A stretch of DNA of 63,122 bases from Sharpea azabuensis DSM 18934 (GCF_000702165.1 NZ_JNKU01000006.1:1-63122); one strand, 5' to 3'; numbered from the stretch's first letter, positions 45,988-54,023 are shown. Program-made: numbers and translations. The notes: a model not told the origin generated them from the sequence alone.

Positions 45988-46860
45988 ATGGATATTAAAC
46001 AGATGCTCTATTTTAAGACTATTGTCGATGAAGGAACGATCTCTAAAGCTGCTATTAAATTACATATGGCCCAGCCACCTCTATCAATGCAACTTAAGAG
46101 CCTGGAAGAAGAGCTAGGCACTGGTTTGTTGATTCGTGGACGCCGTCATGTCACACTTACAAGTGCTGGACGTTTATTTTATCGCCGTGCTTGTCAGATG
46201 CTTGCGCTTGAAGAACTCACTCTCCATGAGATGAAGAATGTGTCGAAGGAGACATTACGTATAGGTGTCACTTCTTCCAATAGTCCTTTGCTTCATGAAA
46301 ATGCTGTCATTAATTATATTAAAGATAATCCAACCCTTCATCTTCGTATTAAAGAAGGTACAACAAGAGAAATTATTGATAATCTTCTTGCCCACGATAT
46401 TGATATCGGTTTTATTAGAACACCCTTTGATGGATTAAACATTAAAGCATACTTCTTTGAAAAAGAACCAATGGTAGCCATTGGTCCTCAGGAAATTATT
46501 GATGAAAAGAAGAATCATCTTATTGACTATAAAGATTATCCTTTAATCGTACATCGCAGATATCATTCCGTAATAACAGAATATGCCATCAATACGCTTT
46601 CTTTCAACCCCAACATTCATATTCAGGCTGATGATTGTCGTACATCCATCTTCTGGAGCCATGTCCTTTCTCAGATTGCCATTATTCCTAAGACAGCATT
46701 ACCCCTCATTGAAAATATGAATTTAAAAGCTGTTGAGCTTGAAGATGAAGCCCTTTATACAGCGGTATCGATTGCCATGCGTAAAGATGATGAAATATCT
46801 CAACGAGCGAAAGAATTTATAAGACTCTTTGGCACACAAGGCTTAAAGAGCCCGCATTAA
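45988..46860 (+). CDS. LysR-family transcriptional regulator
   Basis: 290 aa: an N-terminal winged helix (MLYFKTIVDEGTISKAAIKL, AQPPLSMQLKSLEEELGTGL) and a periplasmic-binding-like effector domain (LRIGVTSSNSPLLHENAVIN to the C-terminus). It is divergent from the ABC exporter with a 91-base gap and may control it. ATG 45988 is nine bases after AGGAG. Its last 44 bases overlap the end of the convergent kinase-like gene. Confidence 0.92.
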   Translation: MDIKQMLYFKTIVDEGTISKAAIKLHMAQPPLSMQLKSLEEELGTGLLIRGRRHVTLTSAGRLFYRRACQMLALEELTLHEMKNVSKETLRIGVTSSNSPLLHENAVINYIKDNPTLHLRIKEGTTREIIDNLLAHDIDIGFIRTPFDGLNIKAYFFEKEPMVAIGPQEIIDEKKNHLIDYKDYPLIVHRRYHSVITEYAINTLSFNPNIHIQADDCRTSIFWSHVLSQIAIIPKTALPLIENMNLKAVELEDEALYTAVSIAMRKDDEISQRAKEFIRLFGTQGLKSPH

Positions 46861-47683
46861 TTTCAAAATGGTAATGGTGACTCAATATCTCTTCACCATC
46901 AAAATTACCTGAACAATGACAATAGACATCACAGGCCTGCACCTTAAAGGTGTGGGTCTTTTTGATATTGGAAAGCGTTCTTGTAAGAATATGCCGAATG
47001 TAATAAGGAGCGTTGAACTTATGGATTTTCTCTAAAACTACAAGATCAAGATAACCATCAGTTAATGACGCTTGTGGGGTGATTTCAAAACCACCACCAT
47101 AATAATGTCCATTGTTGATGGCACATAATGTCACCTGTCCTTCATATAAAACCTGTTGGTTACTTTTAATCGTGACATAGTTAAAATCGTAGCTCTTGAT
47201 ATTTCTTAGAATAGAAAGAATATAACTCTTTGACTCTGGAATAAAGGGTACATTGACAACATCATGAACATGATTGGCAATGGCAGCATCAATTCCAAAA
47301 CAGCCAGAATTGATATAATAGAGGTCATTCATTTTCACAGTATCAATTCTTTGTGCATGCCATTGCAAGGATTCTCTAAGGACGTCTTCGGCTTTCTTCA
47401 CGCCATTATTGACATAGCGAGAAAAGTCATTGCCTGTACCATAAGGAATGACAACCATTTCATGCTTCGTATGAACAAGTGCCTGAACAACCTGATTCAT
47501 AAAGCCATCTCCACCAACTGCATATACACGTACCGGTGTTCTATATTCCTTCATGATACTTATGACATGGTTTGGATACTGTGAGATATGAATATCATAA
47601 TCATATCCTTTCATGATTTTATGAATCGTTGGCAAGAAGGAATGTGTTGTTCCTTCAGATTTTAATAAGAATACATGTTTCAT
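46817..47683 (-). CDS. Diacylglycerol kinase-catalytic (DAGK/YegS/BmrU) family lipid kinase
   Basis: 288 aa with YAVGGDGFMNQVVQAL (nucleotide loop) and VVIPYGTGNDFSRYV, followed by NSGCFGIDAAIAN and the beta-rich C-terminal half with GYLDLVVLEK. Members phosphorylate diacylglycerol or other lipids at the membrane. In B. subtilis a related gene (bmrU) adjoins an efflux pump. ATG 47683 follows AAAGGAAG and overlaps the stop of the methylase gene by four bases. Confidence 0.9.
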   Translation of the reverse strand: MKHVFLLKSEGTTHSFLPTIHKIMKGYDYDIHISQYPNHVISIMKEYRTPVRVYAVGGDGFMNQVVQALVHTKHEMVVIPYGTGNDFSRYVNNGVKKAEDVLRESLQWHAQRIDTVKMNDLYYINSGCFGIDAAIANHVHDVVNVPFIPESKSYILSILRNIKSYDFNYVTIKSNQQVLYEGQVTLCAINNGHYYGGGFEITPQASLTDGYLDLVVLEKIHKFNAPYYIRHILTRTLSNIKKTHTFKVQACDVYCHCSGNFDGEEILSHHYHFEINAGSLSLVCQRVL

Positions 47684-48615
47684 ACATTCTTCCTTTCGAG
47701 TACATAGAAATAGCGATAGAAGTTCCCTTTTCTTAAATAGCACTTATGATGATAATTTAACTGCATGGCTTTAAACTCCTCATCATACTCAACATGTGTG
47801 ATGGCCACACACTTAGACGCAATATGACATGCTTCATTGATCAAATCAAGCTGTTGTTCTTTTGAAATATGGGAATATACACCATAGGGTACATCAATAA
47901 TGGATAGATCATAATGTTCAGTTATATCATGAATATCACGTTTTGTAATAAGCAATGGATCATAGCCAAAGTATTCAACATTTAAACGCCCCTTATAGCT
48001 TACATCGCGATTGATATCACTGCCCCTGATATCCAATCCCATAGCTAAACCTTCTAATACAACCGTCCCAACTCCACAGCATGGATCAATAATTTTTAAA
48101 TCATTATGTATTCCATTTCCAAGATTAATGGCACAGCGTGCTGCCTTAATAGATAAGGAATGGGAATAGGAATATGGCTTATGTTCATAATGATGCCATT
48201 CTCTATTCTTTTCAAGCTGACCAAAGTAATAAACACCTTCAATATAAGTCAAGGCAAAGATATCTTTAGGATGAACAAGATCAGTATCACCACCAATAAC
48301 CTCAGATAGCTTAGAACAATAGCTTAAAGAAGTACGATAGTCTAAATGTGTTAAAGCATTCTTATAATAGATAACTTTAAAACAATCAGAATACAGTTTT
48401 AATTTCTCTACTTCTTTTAAAAGTAGCGATATTGAAGTAGAAGAAGCAAGAATAGTGAGTCGATCTTTAATAAAGACTGAACGGGTAAAAGGAATATCCA
48501 ATTGTGAGAAGTGATAACGAGATGTAAAAGGTTGTTGAAAAAAGACTTGAAATTCTTCCTGACAAATATTCTCTTCATCAGGTTCAAAGTAATTTAATAT
48601 ATATAAATAGTTCAT
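47680..48615 (-). CDS. SAM-dependent RNA methylase, UPF0020/TRM11-like
   Basis: 311 aa. The N-terminal half is poorly conserved. The C-terminal Rossmann domain has DPCCGVGTVVLEGLAMGLDI (SAM motif), GSDINRD and IIDVPYGVYSHI; the last is the N/D-P-P-Y-type active site of amino-methylases, here D-V-P-Y. Homologues act on tRNA guanosine N2 or rRNA. The target is unknown. It is translationally coupled to the lipid-kinase gene. Confidence 0.8.
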   Translation of the reverse strand: MNYLYILNYFEPDEENICQEEFQVFFQQPFTSRYHFSQLDIPFTRSVFIKDRLTILASSTSISLLLKEVEKLKLYSDCFKVIYYKNALTHLDYRTSLSYCSKLSEVIGGDTDLVHPKDIFALTYIEGVYYFGQLEKNREWHHYEHKPYSYSHSLSIKAARCAINLGNGIHNDLKIIDPCCGVGTVVLEGLAMGLDIRGSDINRDVSYKGRLNVEYFGYDPLLITKRDIHDITEHYDLSIIDVPYGVYSHISKEQQLDLINEACHIASKCVAITHVEYDEEFKAMQLNYHHKCYLRKGNFYRYFYVLERKNV

Positions 48616-48698
48616 GTACTCAGTATATCTTTTTTAGAAGTCATTGTCATGAATATTGATAAATAGTAAAATATTCTCGAAATCTAGGGGGTGTTATT

Positions 48699-49901
48699 AT
48701 TAACCAGTATATAAGTAGGCTCAAAGAGAAATTAGATACACCACAGCTTTTCCTCTTTATTGCCTTTGGCGCTTTGTTTTTACCTTTTTATATAACGCTT
48801 ATTGTACACGCTATTGAACTGATTATTTTATTAAAGAGAGGAGAGCTTGTTGAAGCATATAAGAATACGAAAGCTAGTTATTTCATATTGTTTTTCTGTG
48901 CTTTACTTGCAATTGTCTCGCTCTTTTATCAGAACTATCTTGGTATCTTAGTAACAGTAGGAATCTTGATGCTCGGCAGTTTTGCCGTATACTACCGCCA
49001 GCATATCAGTGCTGAGAGCTTTGAATTCTTTATGGATACAACACTCATTCTTTCGCTTGTAGCCGCACTTGTTGCCATCATTCAGTACTTTATTATTCTT
49101 CATCGATTTAATATTGATGGCTTTGAACTTATTATTTTCAATACTCCAAAGAACAGAGTGGATTCATTCTATTTTAATGCGAATTATTATGCCATGATGA
49201 TTGAATTCTGGGTAGGTATTGCCTTCTATAAGATATTGCGATTAACTCAAGAAGAACATGTAAACTTTAAGAAGATTGGTGGTTATTGCATTATTATTCT
49301 CATCAACCTCTTCACATTAGTCCTTTCAGGCTGTCGTACAGCTTGGCCAGCCATGCTTGCCGGACTTGCCATCATGTTGTTGTTTGCGCATTTCTATAAG
49401 CTTTTTGGCCTTATTGTGGCAGGTGGGATGGCCTCAGCAGGCTTCCTCTTCACCCATAAGAGCTATATTCCACGTGCAAGCAATATTACGAAATATCTTG
49501 GAGTAAGACAAAAAATATGGCGTGCCGCCATAGCATCCATCAAAGATCATCCGCTCTTTGGTGAAGGTCCATTGACTTATATGCATATCTGGAAGCAATA
49601 CAACGGTCATAATACTCAGCATGCCCATAACATCTTCCTCGATCCCCCTCTCTCATTTGGGATTGTCGGTATTCTTATGATATTACCTTATTTTATCAGC
49701 TGTATCAAAAGAACATATATCACTTATAAGCTTCATAAAAACGATACCCTTGTAGCATTAATCATTGGATTGATTGTCATGACATATATTCATGGCTTAC
49801 TTGATTATACAATCTTTTTCATTCAGACAAGCTTTACGCTCTTTATGGTCATCAGTAGTTTTGATATTTATCGTGAAGAGATTGATATGTATAAAAAATA
49901 G
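48699..49901 (+). CDS. O-antigen ligase/polysaccharide polymerase family membrane protein, apparent ATT start
   Basis: About 400 aa with ten or more helices. The family motif HNTQHAHNIFLDPPLSFGIVG is near residue 305, and SGCRTAWPAMLAG is in the middle. Wzy/WaaL-like enzymes join lipid-linked glycans on the outer face of the membrane. The first standard start in frame is TTG 48774, but the frame is open upstream through NQYISRLKEKLDTPQLFLFI, and a strong GGGGGTG (48687-48693) lies just before ATT codons at 48696 and 48699. No glycan operon surrounds it. Confidence 0.8.
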   Translation: MNQYISRLKEKLDTPQLFLFIAFGALFLPFYITLIVHAIELIILLKRGELVEAYKNTKASYFILFFCALLAIVSLFYQNYLGILVTVGILMLGSFAVYYRQHISAESFEFFMDTTLILSLVAALVAIIQYFIILHRFNIDGFELIIFNTPKNRVDSFYFNANYYAMMIEFWVGIAFYKILRLTQEEHVNFKKIGGYCIIILINLFTLVLSGCRTAWPAMLAGLAIMLLFAHFYKLFGLIVAGGMASAGFLFTHKSYIPRASNITKYLGVRQKIWRAAIASIKDHPLFGEGPLTYMHIWKQYNGHNTQHAHNIFLDPPLSFGIVGILMILPYFISCIKRTYITYKLHKNDTLVALIIGLIVMTYIHGLLDYTIFFIQTSFTLFMVISSFDIYREEIDMYKK

Positions 49902-49920
49902 CTTTAATAGCTATTTTTTA
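49894..49920 (+). terminator. Terminator of the O-antigen-ligase-like gene
   Basis: AAAAATAGC and GCTATTTTT pair around a 7-base loop and end in T6. The stop codon lies in the hairpin. Confidence 0.7.
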
Positions 49921-49934
49921 TTATTACAATACAT

Positions 49935-50030
49935 ACTATAGTTTGTCTTTTTATACAAACTATAGTGAATTGAAGAAAGGATTGATGTGAAGTAAACTAT
50001 AGTTATGTCTAAAAATGTAAACTATAATTT
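49935..50030 (+). promoter_or_regulatory. Operator array of the XRE gene
   Basis: ACTATAGTTTGT (49935-49946) and ACAAACTATAGT (49955-49966) form a perfect 12-bp inverted repeat. AACTATAGTT (49995-50004), itself palindromic, abuts the ATG, and AAACTATAATTT (50019-50030) is inside the coding region. Four copies of one core suggest cooperative autorepression. Confidence 0.78.
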
Positions 50031-50373
50031 GGGTGGTCGTGTTAAGACACTACGTGAAAACAGAGGCTGGAGTCAAGAGAAATTAGCGACAAAGGTGGGT
50101 GTTACGACGGCTTATTTAGGAGATATAGAACGCAATACAAAGAATCCAACATTTCATGTCATTACACACATTGCCCAAGCCTTTTGTATGTCATTAACAG
50201 AGTTCTTTGATGAACAAATTCTTCCATCATCAGATGATTTAGAATTCATAGATAGAGAAATCATACAAGAGCTTTCAACCTTTACTGATCCAATGGATAA
50301 AAAATCTATTCTTAAAATAATTCTTCTCATTAAAAGTCTACAATCAACTCCTGATAAAAAAGAGCTTGAATAA
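50005..50373 (+). CDS. XRE-family transcriptional regulator with C-terminal extension
   Basis: 122 aa. The helix-turn-helix is RVKTLRENRGWSQEKLATKV, GVTTAYLGDIERNTKNPTFH, then a tail (FIDREIIQELSTFTDPMDKK) similar to those of Bacillota C1-type regulators. ATG 50005 has no close Shine-Dalgarno: an operator copy occupies that place. AAAGGA lies 25 bases upstream, next to ATG-TGA (49985). The nearest target candidates are the accessory genes downstream or the gene itself. The stop codon forms the loop of its terminator. Confidence 0.85.
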   Translation: MSKNVNYNLGGRVKTLRENRGWSQEKLATKVGVTTAYLGDIERNTKNPTFHVITHIAQAFCMSLTEFFDEQILPSSDDLEFIDREIIQELSTFTDPMDKKSILKIILLIKSLQSTPDKKELE

Positions 50374-50388
50374 TTCAAGCTCTTTTTA
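50362..50388 (+). terminator. Terminator of the XRE gene
   Basis: GAGCTTGAA and TTCAAGCTC pair perfectly; the three-base loop is the TAA stop codon; TTTTTATC follows. Confidence 0.85.
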
Positions 50389-50512
50389 TCACAGTTCTAA
50401 ATATATAAACAGTTTCAGTACAAAATAAAAAAATGCGAACCCATCCTCATAGGTCCAGATGTAGGTGATGTCGGCGCACCACACGGCATCTAGACCTACA
50501 ATCCAGAAACAG
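50389..50512 (-). pseudogene. IS3-family transposase OrfB fragment
   Basis: The minus strand reads GLDAVWCADITYIWTYEDGF then AFFYFVLKLF and a stop. VWCADITYIWT is the segment around the first catalytic Asp of the IS3 DDE transposase. Only about 40 codons remain and the reading frame is lost on both sides, so this is a scar of an insertion sequence. It begins right at the XRE terminator. Confidence 0.8.
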
Positions 50513-51000
50513 GAACTTTTAGTGAGAATTTTTAAAAAACCCTCTGAAAGCAGAGCTTTTGCATACTCTCCTGTCTGTCAATCACACCCACAGAATACCA
50601 CAAAACCGGGCCCACTGACATAGGCCCGATTAAATTCATTCCGAATTCATTCGATGATTACGCGACTAAACAGGAACTTTCAATGAGAATTGAGCGATGA
50701 TAAATATCTCTTTTCACATACCAGCTATAGTCTAATATAAAGACACCTATTCTGAAGTAAATCCCAAAAGTTGTACAAATTGAAAATTCACAAGTGTTTT
50801 TTCAGTTAATTCACTATAGAAAATACTTTCAGTGTTAGGAACACAGTTGTAAAAAATTATAATCATCACTTAGATGTGAATAGTCTTAAAAATATCTGCA
50901 TAAAAGTAAACCAATACATAGCATGAGAATGTTAACCCATTCTGTCCTATATTTGATCAAGGAAATTTAATCCACTCCATCGAGCAAAGAAGCCTACATT
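50513..51000. other. Gene-free accessory stretch with IS debris
   Basis: No convincing gene is visible on either strand. Two imperfect copies of a 24-base segment beginning AACAGGAACTTT are at about 50508-50531 and 50669-50692, probably IS remnants. Terminator-like hairpins on the minus strand are CTCTG/CAGAG followed by T6 (50535-50557) and CGGGCC/GGCCCG (about 50606-50630). The part from 50700 to 51000 is AT-rich without recognisable motifs. One of the hairpins may end the operon whose last gene stops at 51001. Confidence 0.6.
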
Positions 51001-52239
51001 TTAGTAGTCCATTATAATCTCAACATTCTTAAGTTTCTGTTCATCTATATTGTCTTTCTTTTTAAGGCAATCCGCTATATAGTCAATCGACTCACTTTCT
51101 TTCACAAATCCCATCAGCTTTGTAGATATGCATCCTTTGCCCTCATTAACCACAAAACTATGTGTAGCTCTTAGATAGCCATAGGGCGCAGAGAGTTCCA
51201 ATTCATCATTGATGATCAGGCCCCCACCTTCAAAAGCTTGCCGAAACATTTCCTCATAGCTATCGCAGATAACATCTTCATAGTGACGTGTATAGCGTTT
51301 GAAGCTATCGATGGAAACTGAACGTAGATGGATAAGCCTATTAGGGATTGTCTGCATACCTATATAGTCATAGATAGAGCAGACAGCCGAATCCTTCTTT
51401 ACAAGTTCATTAGATAGGAATACCTCAGTATAGCGATTGATGAATTCAATACATTCTGCAAAGTAGTACTTGAAACCTGCAGTCTTCATGTTACGCAGCA
51501 GCCGCTTCGCTACATTATAGACAATGAAGTCCTTATACTCTGTTTCCGCTTGCATGAGTTTCTCATAGGCTATAAAGATATCAAAGAGCCGCGGGTTCTT
51601 ATAACTAGATGTTGTTGTATGACTATGCTTGAAATAATTGTAGAGACTTTCCTGCACATAGGAAATCTTCTGACAGTGACATATGATGATAGGAATTAAG
51701 GCAAGATCTTCATAGACCATCTTCTCATAATGATATTCTTGCCATAATTCACGTCTATAGATCTTATTCCAGGAATAGGCATTATTCTCCCCATAAGCAA
51801 GATATGTGCCAATGTCTATGCTAGATGCTGGCTCAGGTAGACTGATGACATCTTCTTCACGCTGCTCATCATCAAAGATCTTATGCACATCACAAACCAC
51901 CATATCGCTATCATGAATGACAGCTTCTTCATAGAGGTGCTCGAACATATCTATTTCAACCCAGTCATCAGCATCCACAAAGCCAATATAGTCACCCGTA
52001 GCTTCTTCAATCCCACGATTTCTGGCCATGCCTTGCCCATTATTGGTTGTATGCAGAACTTTCAGGAAGTCATATTCCTCAGCATACTTGTCACATATCT
52101 CAGCTGTTTTATCAATACTGCCATCATTCACAACAATGATTTCTAAACCATCTCTCATTGTCTGATGGACAAGAGAATCGAGACATCGATGAATATTTTT
52201 CTCTTCATTATAGGCAGCCACAATTACAGATAGTTTCAT
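51001..52239 (-). CDS. Family 2 glycosyltransferase with unassigned C-terminal half
   Basis: 412 aa. Residues 1-110 are a GT-A domain: KLSVIVAAYNEEKNIHRCLD, IIVVNDGSIDKT and YIGFVDADDWVEIDMF with the DxD metal motif, then MVYEDLALIP near 175. This fits nucleotide-sugar transferases. Residues after about 240 are not recognised (SAPYGYLRATHSFVV near 365). No transmembrane helix is obvious. Its ATG overlaps the E1-like gene's stop (ATGA), with GGAGAG upstream inside that gene, so it is the third gene of a coupled operon with a ubiquitin-like carrier. No other glycan genes adjoin. Confidence 0.85.
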   Translation of the reverse strand: MKLSVIVAAYNEEKNIHRCLDSLVHQTMRDGLEIIVVNDGSIDKTAEICDKYAEEYDFLKVLHTTNNGQGMARNRGIEEATGDYIGFVDADDWVEIDMFEHLYEEAVIHDSDMVVCDVHKIFDDEQREEDVISLPEPASSIDIGTYLAYGENNAYSWNKIYRRELWQEYHYEKMVYEDLALIPIIICHCQKISYVQESLYNYFKHSHTTTSSYKNPRLFDIFIAYEKLMQAETEYKDFIVYNVAKRLLRNMKTAGFKYYFAECIEFINRYTEVFLSNELVKKDSAVCSIYDYIGMQTIPNRLIHLRSVSIDSFKRYTRHYEDVICDSYEEMFRQAFEGGGLIINDELELSAPYGYLRATHSFVVNEGKGCISTKLMGFVKESESIDYIADCLKKKDNIDEQKLKNVEIIMDY

Positions 52240-52937
52240 AAGGCGCTCTCCTCTTCCAAACGAATTATATTAAAAATATTATTCTTCATGTCAACATCCA
52301 TTATAAAAGGCCCTTCATTCTCTTCAAAGGTTAGGTATTTGATCACCTCTAAACATTGCAGGCAACTTATCAATCCTACTCCAGCACCAAATGATGCTTT
52401 TTGTCTACAATCTGGATGGTTTGCAGGCTTAAAAATATCTGAATAAGGTGGATAGTTACTTTTCTTTCTACTATAGACAAATCCTTTAAATCCTTCTACA
52501 GCACTAAAAAACACCGGTGTACTTCTTTTGGAACATAAGTCATCTAGTAAATATCTTGTTGCAAGGTTATCAACACAATCGAGAATAATATCAGCATCTT
52601 GCAAAAGAACATCAGCATTACTTTTATCTAAATACTTTTTATACTTTTTCACTTTAGCATATTGATTAATTTCCTTCACTTTTTCTTCAGCAGAATCCAC
52701 TTTATATCTTCCTATATCTTTCTCTAAATGTATTATTTGCCTATTTAAATTAGTAGTATCAACCTTATCACCATCTATCAAAATCAGCTTTTTAACTCCT
52801 AAGGCAACTAAATAAAGAATATTAAGAGATCCTAATCCACCACACCCCACAATTGCCACTGTGACATTTTGTACATTGCTCATACCATTTCGAATTTCTG
52901 GTATCAATAGTTGTCTTGAATATCTATTATCTTCCAT
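52236..52937 (-). CDS. E1-like adenylating enzyme (MoeB/ThiF/HesA family)
   Basis: 233 aa. It has RYSRQLLIPEI, the ATP loop GCGGLGS (31-37), IDGDKVDTTNLNRQIIH, the Arg/Lys pair of DIGRYKVD and DCVDNLATR (Asp120/Asp123). These adenylate the C-terminal glycine of a ubiquitin-like protein. The usual CxxC zinc pairs of MoeB and ThiF are not seen; cysteines near the C-terminus are Cys177, Cys192 and Cys195. ATG 52937 is preferred: its Shine-Dalgarno GGTGG is formed by the Gly-Gly codons of the upstream gene. An in-frame GTG at 52946 would overlap that site. Confidence 0.9.
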   Translation of the reverse strand: MEDNRYSRQLLIPEIRNGMSNVQNVTVAIVGCGGLGSLNILYLVALGVKKLILIDGDKVDTTNLNRQIIHLEKDIGRYKVDSAEEKVKEINQYAKVKKYKKYLDKSNADVLLQDADIILDCVDNLATRYLLDDLCSKRSTPVFFSAVEGFKGFVYSRKKSNYPPYSDIFKPANHPDCRQKASFGAGVGLISCLQCLEVIKYLTFEENEGPFIMDVDMKNNIFNIIRLEEESAL

Positions 52938-52938
52938 A

Positions 52939-53169
52939 TTATCCACCAGCTAATTGCAAAAGTACATATACTTTCTTTGTCATAGGTTCTAAAGCATCAA
53001 ACACTTCCATAGCATTATAGAATTGATTATTAATCATAAACGAGCAATTCCATTTTATTTCATCATTTTCAAACAGTTCAGGAAGAATTTGCTTTAGTTC
53101 TTTAATAAACTGCTCTTTCGTTGTGAATTTCGAAATCAAATAGTTCTTACCAGCAAAACATATATCCAT
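52939..53169 (-). CDS. MoaD/ThiS-like ubiquitin-fold carrier protein ending in Gly-Gly
   Basis: 76 aa ending VYVLLQLAGG-stop. The size, the alternating strand-helix-strand pattern (ICFAGKNYLISKF, TKEQFIKELKQILPELF, KWNCSFMINNQFYNAMEVFD), the terminal Gly-Gly and the directly coupled E1-like gene indicate a beta-grasp carrier of the MoaD/ThiS type. Such proteins carry sulfur as a C-terminal thiocarboxylate or are conjugated to targets. Overall similarity to MoaD is low, so the family rests on these features together. GGGAG precedes the ATG; a promoter is at 53232-53261. Confidence 0.75.
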   Translation of the reverse strand: MDICFAGKNYLISKFTTKEQFIKELKQILPELFENDEIKWNCSFMINNQFYNAMEVFDALEPMTKKVYVLLQLAGG

Positions 53170-53231
53170 TTAATTCTTCTCCCTTTCGTTAAAAATAGCT
53201 AAATAGTTACAATATCAATATCATCTCTATG

Positions 53232-53276
53232 ATTATATTATAGCAACGCATCAGGTTGTAACAGATGTTTAACCTG
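53232..53276 (-). promoter_or_regulatory. Probable promoter and operator of the carrier/E1/glycosyltransferase operon
   Basis: On the minus strand TTACAA (53261-53256) and TATAAT (53237-53232) have an 18-base spacer. CAGGTT (53252-53257) and AACCTG (53271-53276) form an inverted repeat, with AACA/TGTT nested inside, across the -35 box. A repressor site is possible; no specific factor is implied. Confidence 0.55.
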
Positions 53277-53612
53277 TTCAATATTTATACTATCATCAAA
53301 CGCATACAACGTGAAGACAATGACCAGCTCTCCTGTCCTTACTGCCGAGGGCGGCTCATCAATGAGACGAATTGTCTGAAAAACACGCATCCTGAGTTGA
53401 TGAAAGAGTGGGCTGCTAATGAGAATGCTCTTATTGAGGTATCGGCCACTGAAATAAGCGACAAGTATAATGGAAAGGCCTGGTGGATATGTCCTGTGTG
53501 CGACTACAAATACACAATGTCTGTGCAGGCTAGATGCCTGAAAGAAAAACGTCACCAGAACGCACGTCCAAGATGCAATGGTAGACTACAGAAAAGACTT
53601 CATTTCCTCTGA
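53265..53612 (+). pseudogene. Truncated zinc-ribbon/treble-clef (DUF4379-like) gene
   Basis: The frame gives 115 codons with SCPYCRGR, NTHPELMKEWAANENA, GKAWWICPVCDYKYTMSVQA and ARPRCNGRL. The pattern (P-E-L-x-x-E-W, then W-W-x-C-P-x-C) matches the repeated zinc-ribbon domain of DUF4379-type proteins, often linked to nuclease or mobile-element proteins. The first unit is missing its front half, the ATG has no ribosome binding site and lies in the operator of the divergent operon. I read it as a remnant of a larger gene. Confidence 0.6.
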
Positions 53613-54023
53613 TTGTCATGAAACGCCCATAATAGATGTTGTAGGGCGTTTTAAATTTCAATAAACCAAGTGAACAAAAAATAAAGTTCATTTTTATAAA
53701 TTCAAGGAAAATACATTTTTTAAGATAATATCGTGAATTAATATGCCGTAACTATAAAATCAATGGCACAGCGTAAATAAAAAAGCGAGTTGTTCGGATA
53801 ACCCGGACTTCTCGCTCTCACAATCAACATTATAGCAATATGCTTTTTGTATCATATAAATTGACACTATCAATATGTAATATAATGAATCAATCGAAAT
53901 TCTTATAGAAATGTTCTGGCTTCTATCATGTCAATAAATTATTCTCAAAAGTTCATTTTTCTGAAAATATCTCCAAAATTTTTTCAGAAAATCCAATTTT
54001 TTCAGAAAAGATTTTAAAAGGAA
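53613..54023. other. Gene-free stretch between the zinc-ribbon remnant and tRNA-Thr
   Basis: No gene is seen. A hairpin AAACGCCC/GGGCGTTT (53621-53652) could end the remnant. A larger minus-strand terminator-like hairpin (GCGAG/CTCGC with inner CGG/CCG, then T6) is at 53778-53817. Three copies of TTTTC(A/T)GAAAA, each nearly palindromic, lie at 53957, 53981 and 53999, just downstream of the tRNA. TTGACA at about 53871 with TATAAT 14 bases later is a weak plus-strand promoter candidate. Confidence 0.55.

Noticed and set aside
52236-53169. The E1/carrier pair as part of thiamine or molybdenum cofactor synthesis
   Set aside because: No thiG, thiH, thiC, moaA or moaE-like gene is in the window, and the third gene is a glycosyltransferase. 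It cannot be excluded that distant genes complete the pathway.
53265-53612. Intact functional zinc-ribbon gene
   Set aside because: The first domain is missing its front half and the ATG lacks a ribosome binding site, so it is listed as a remnant.
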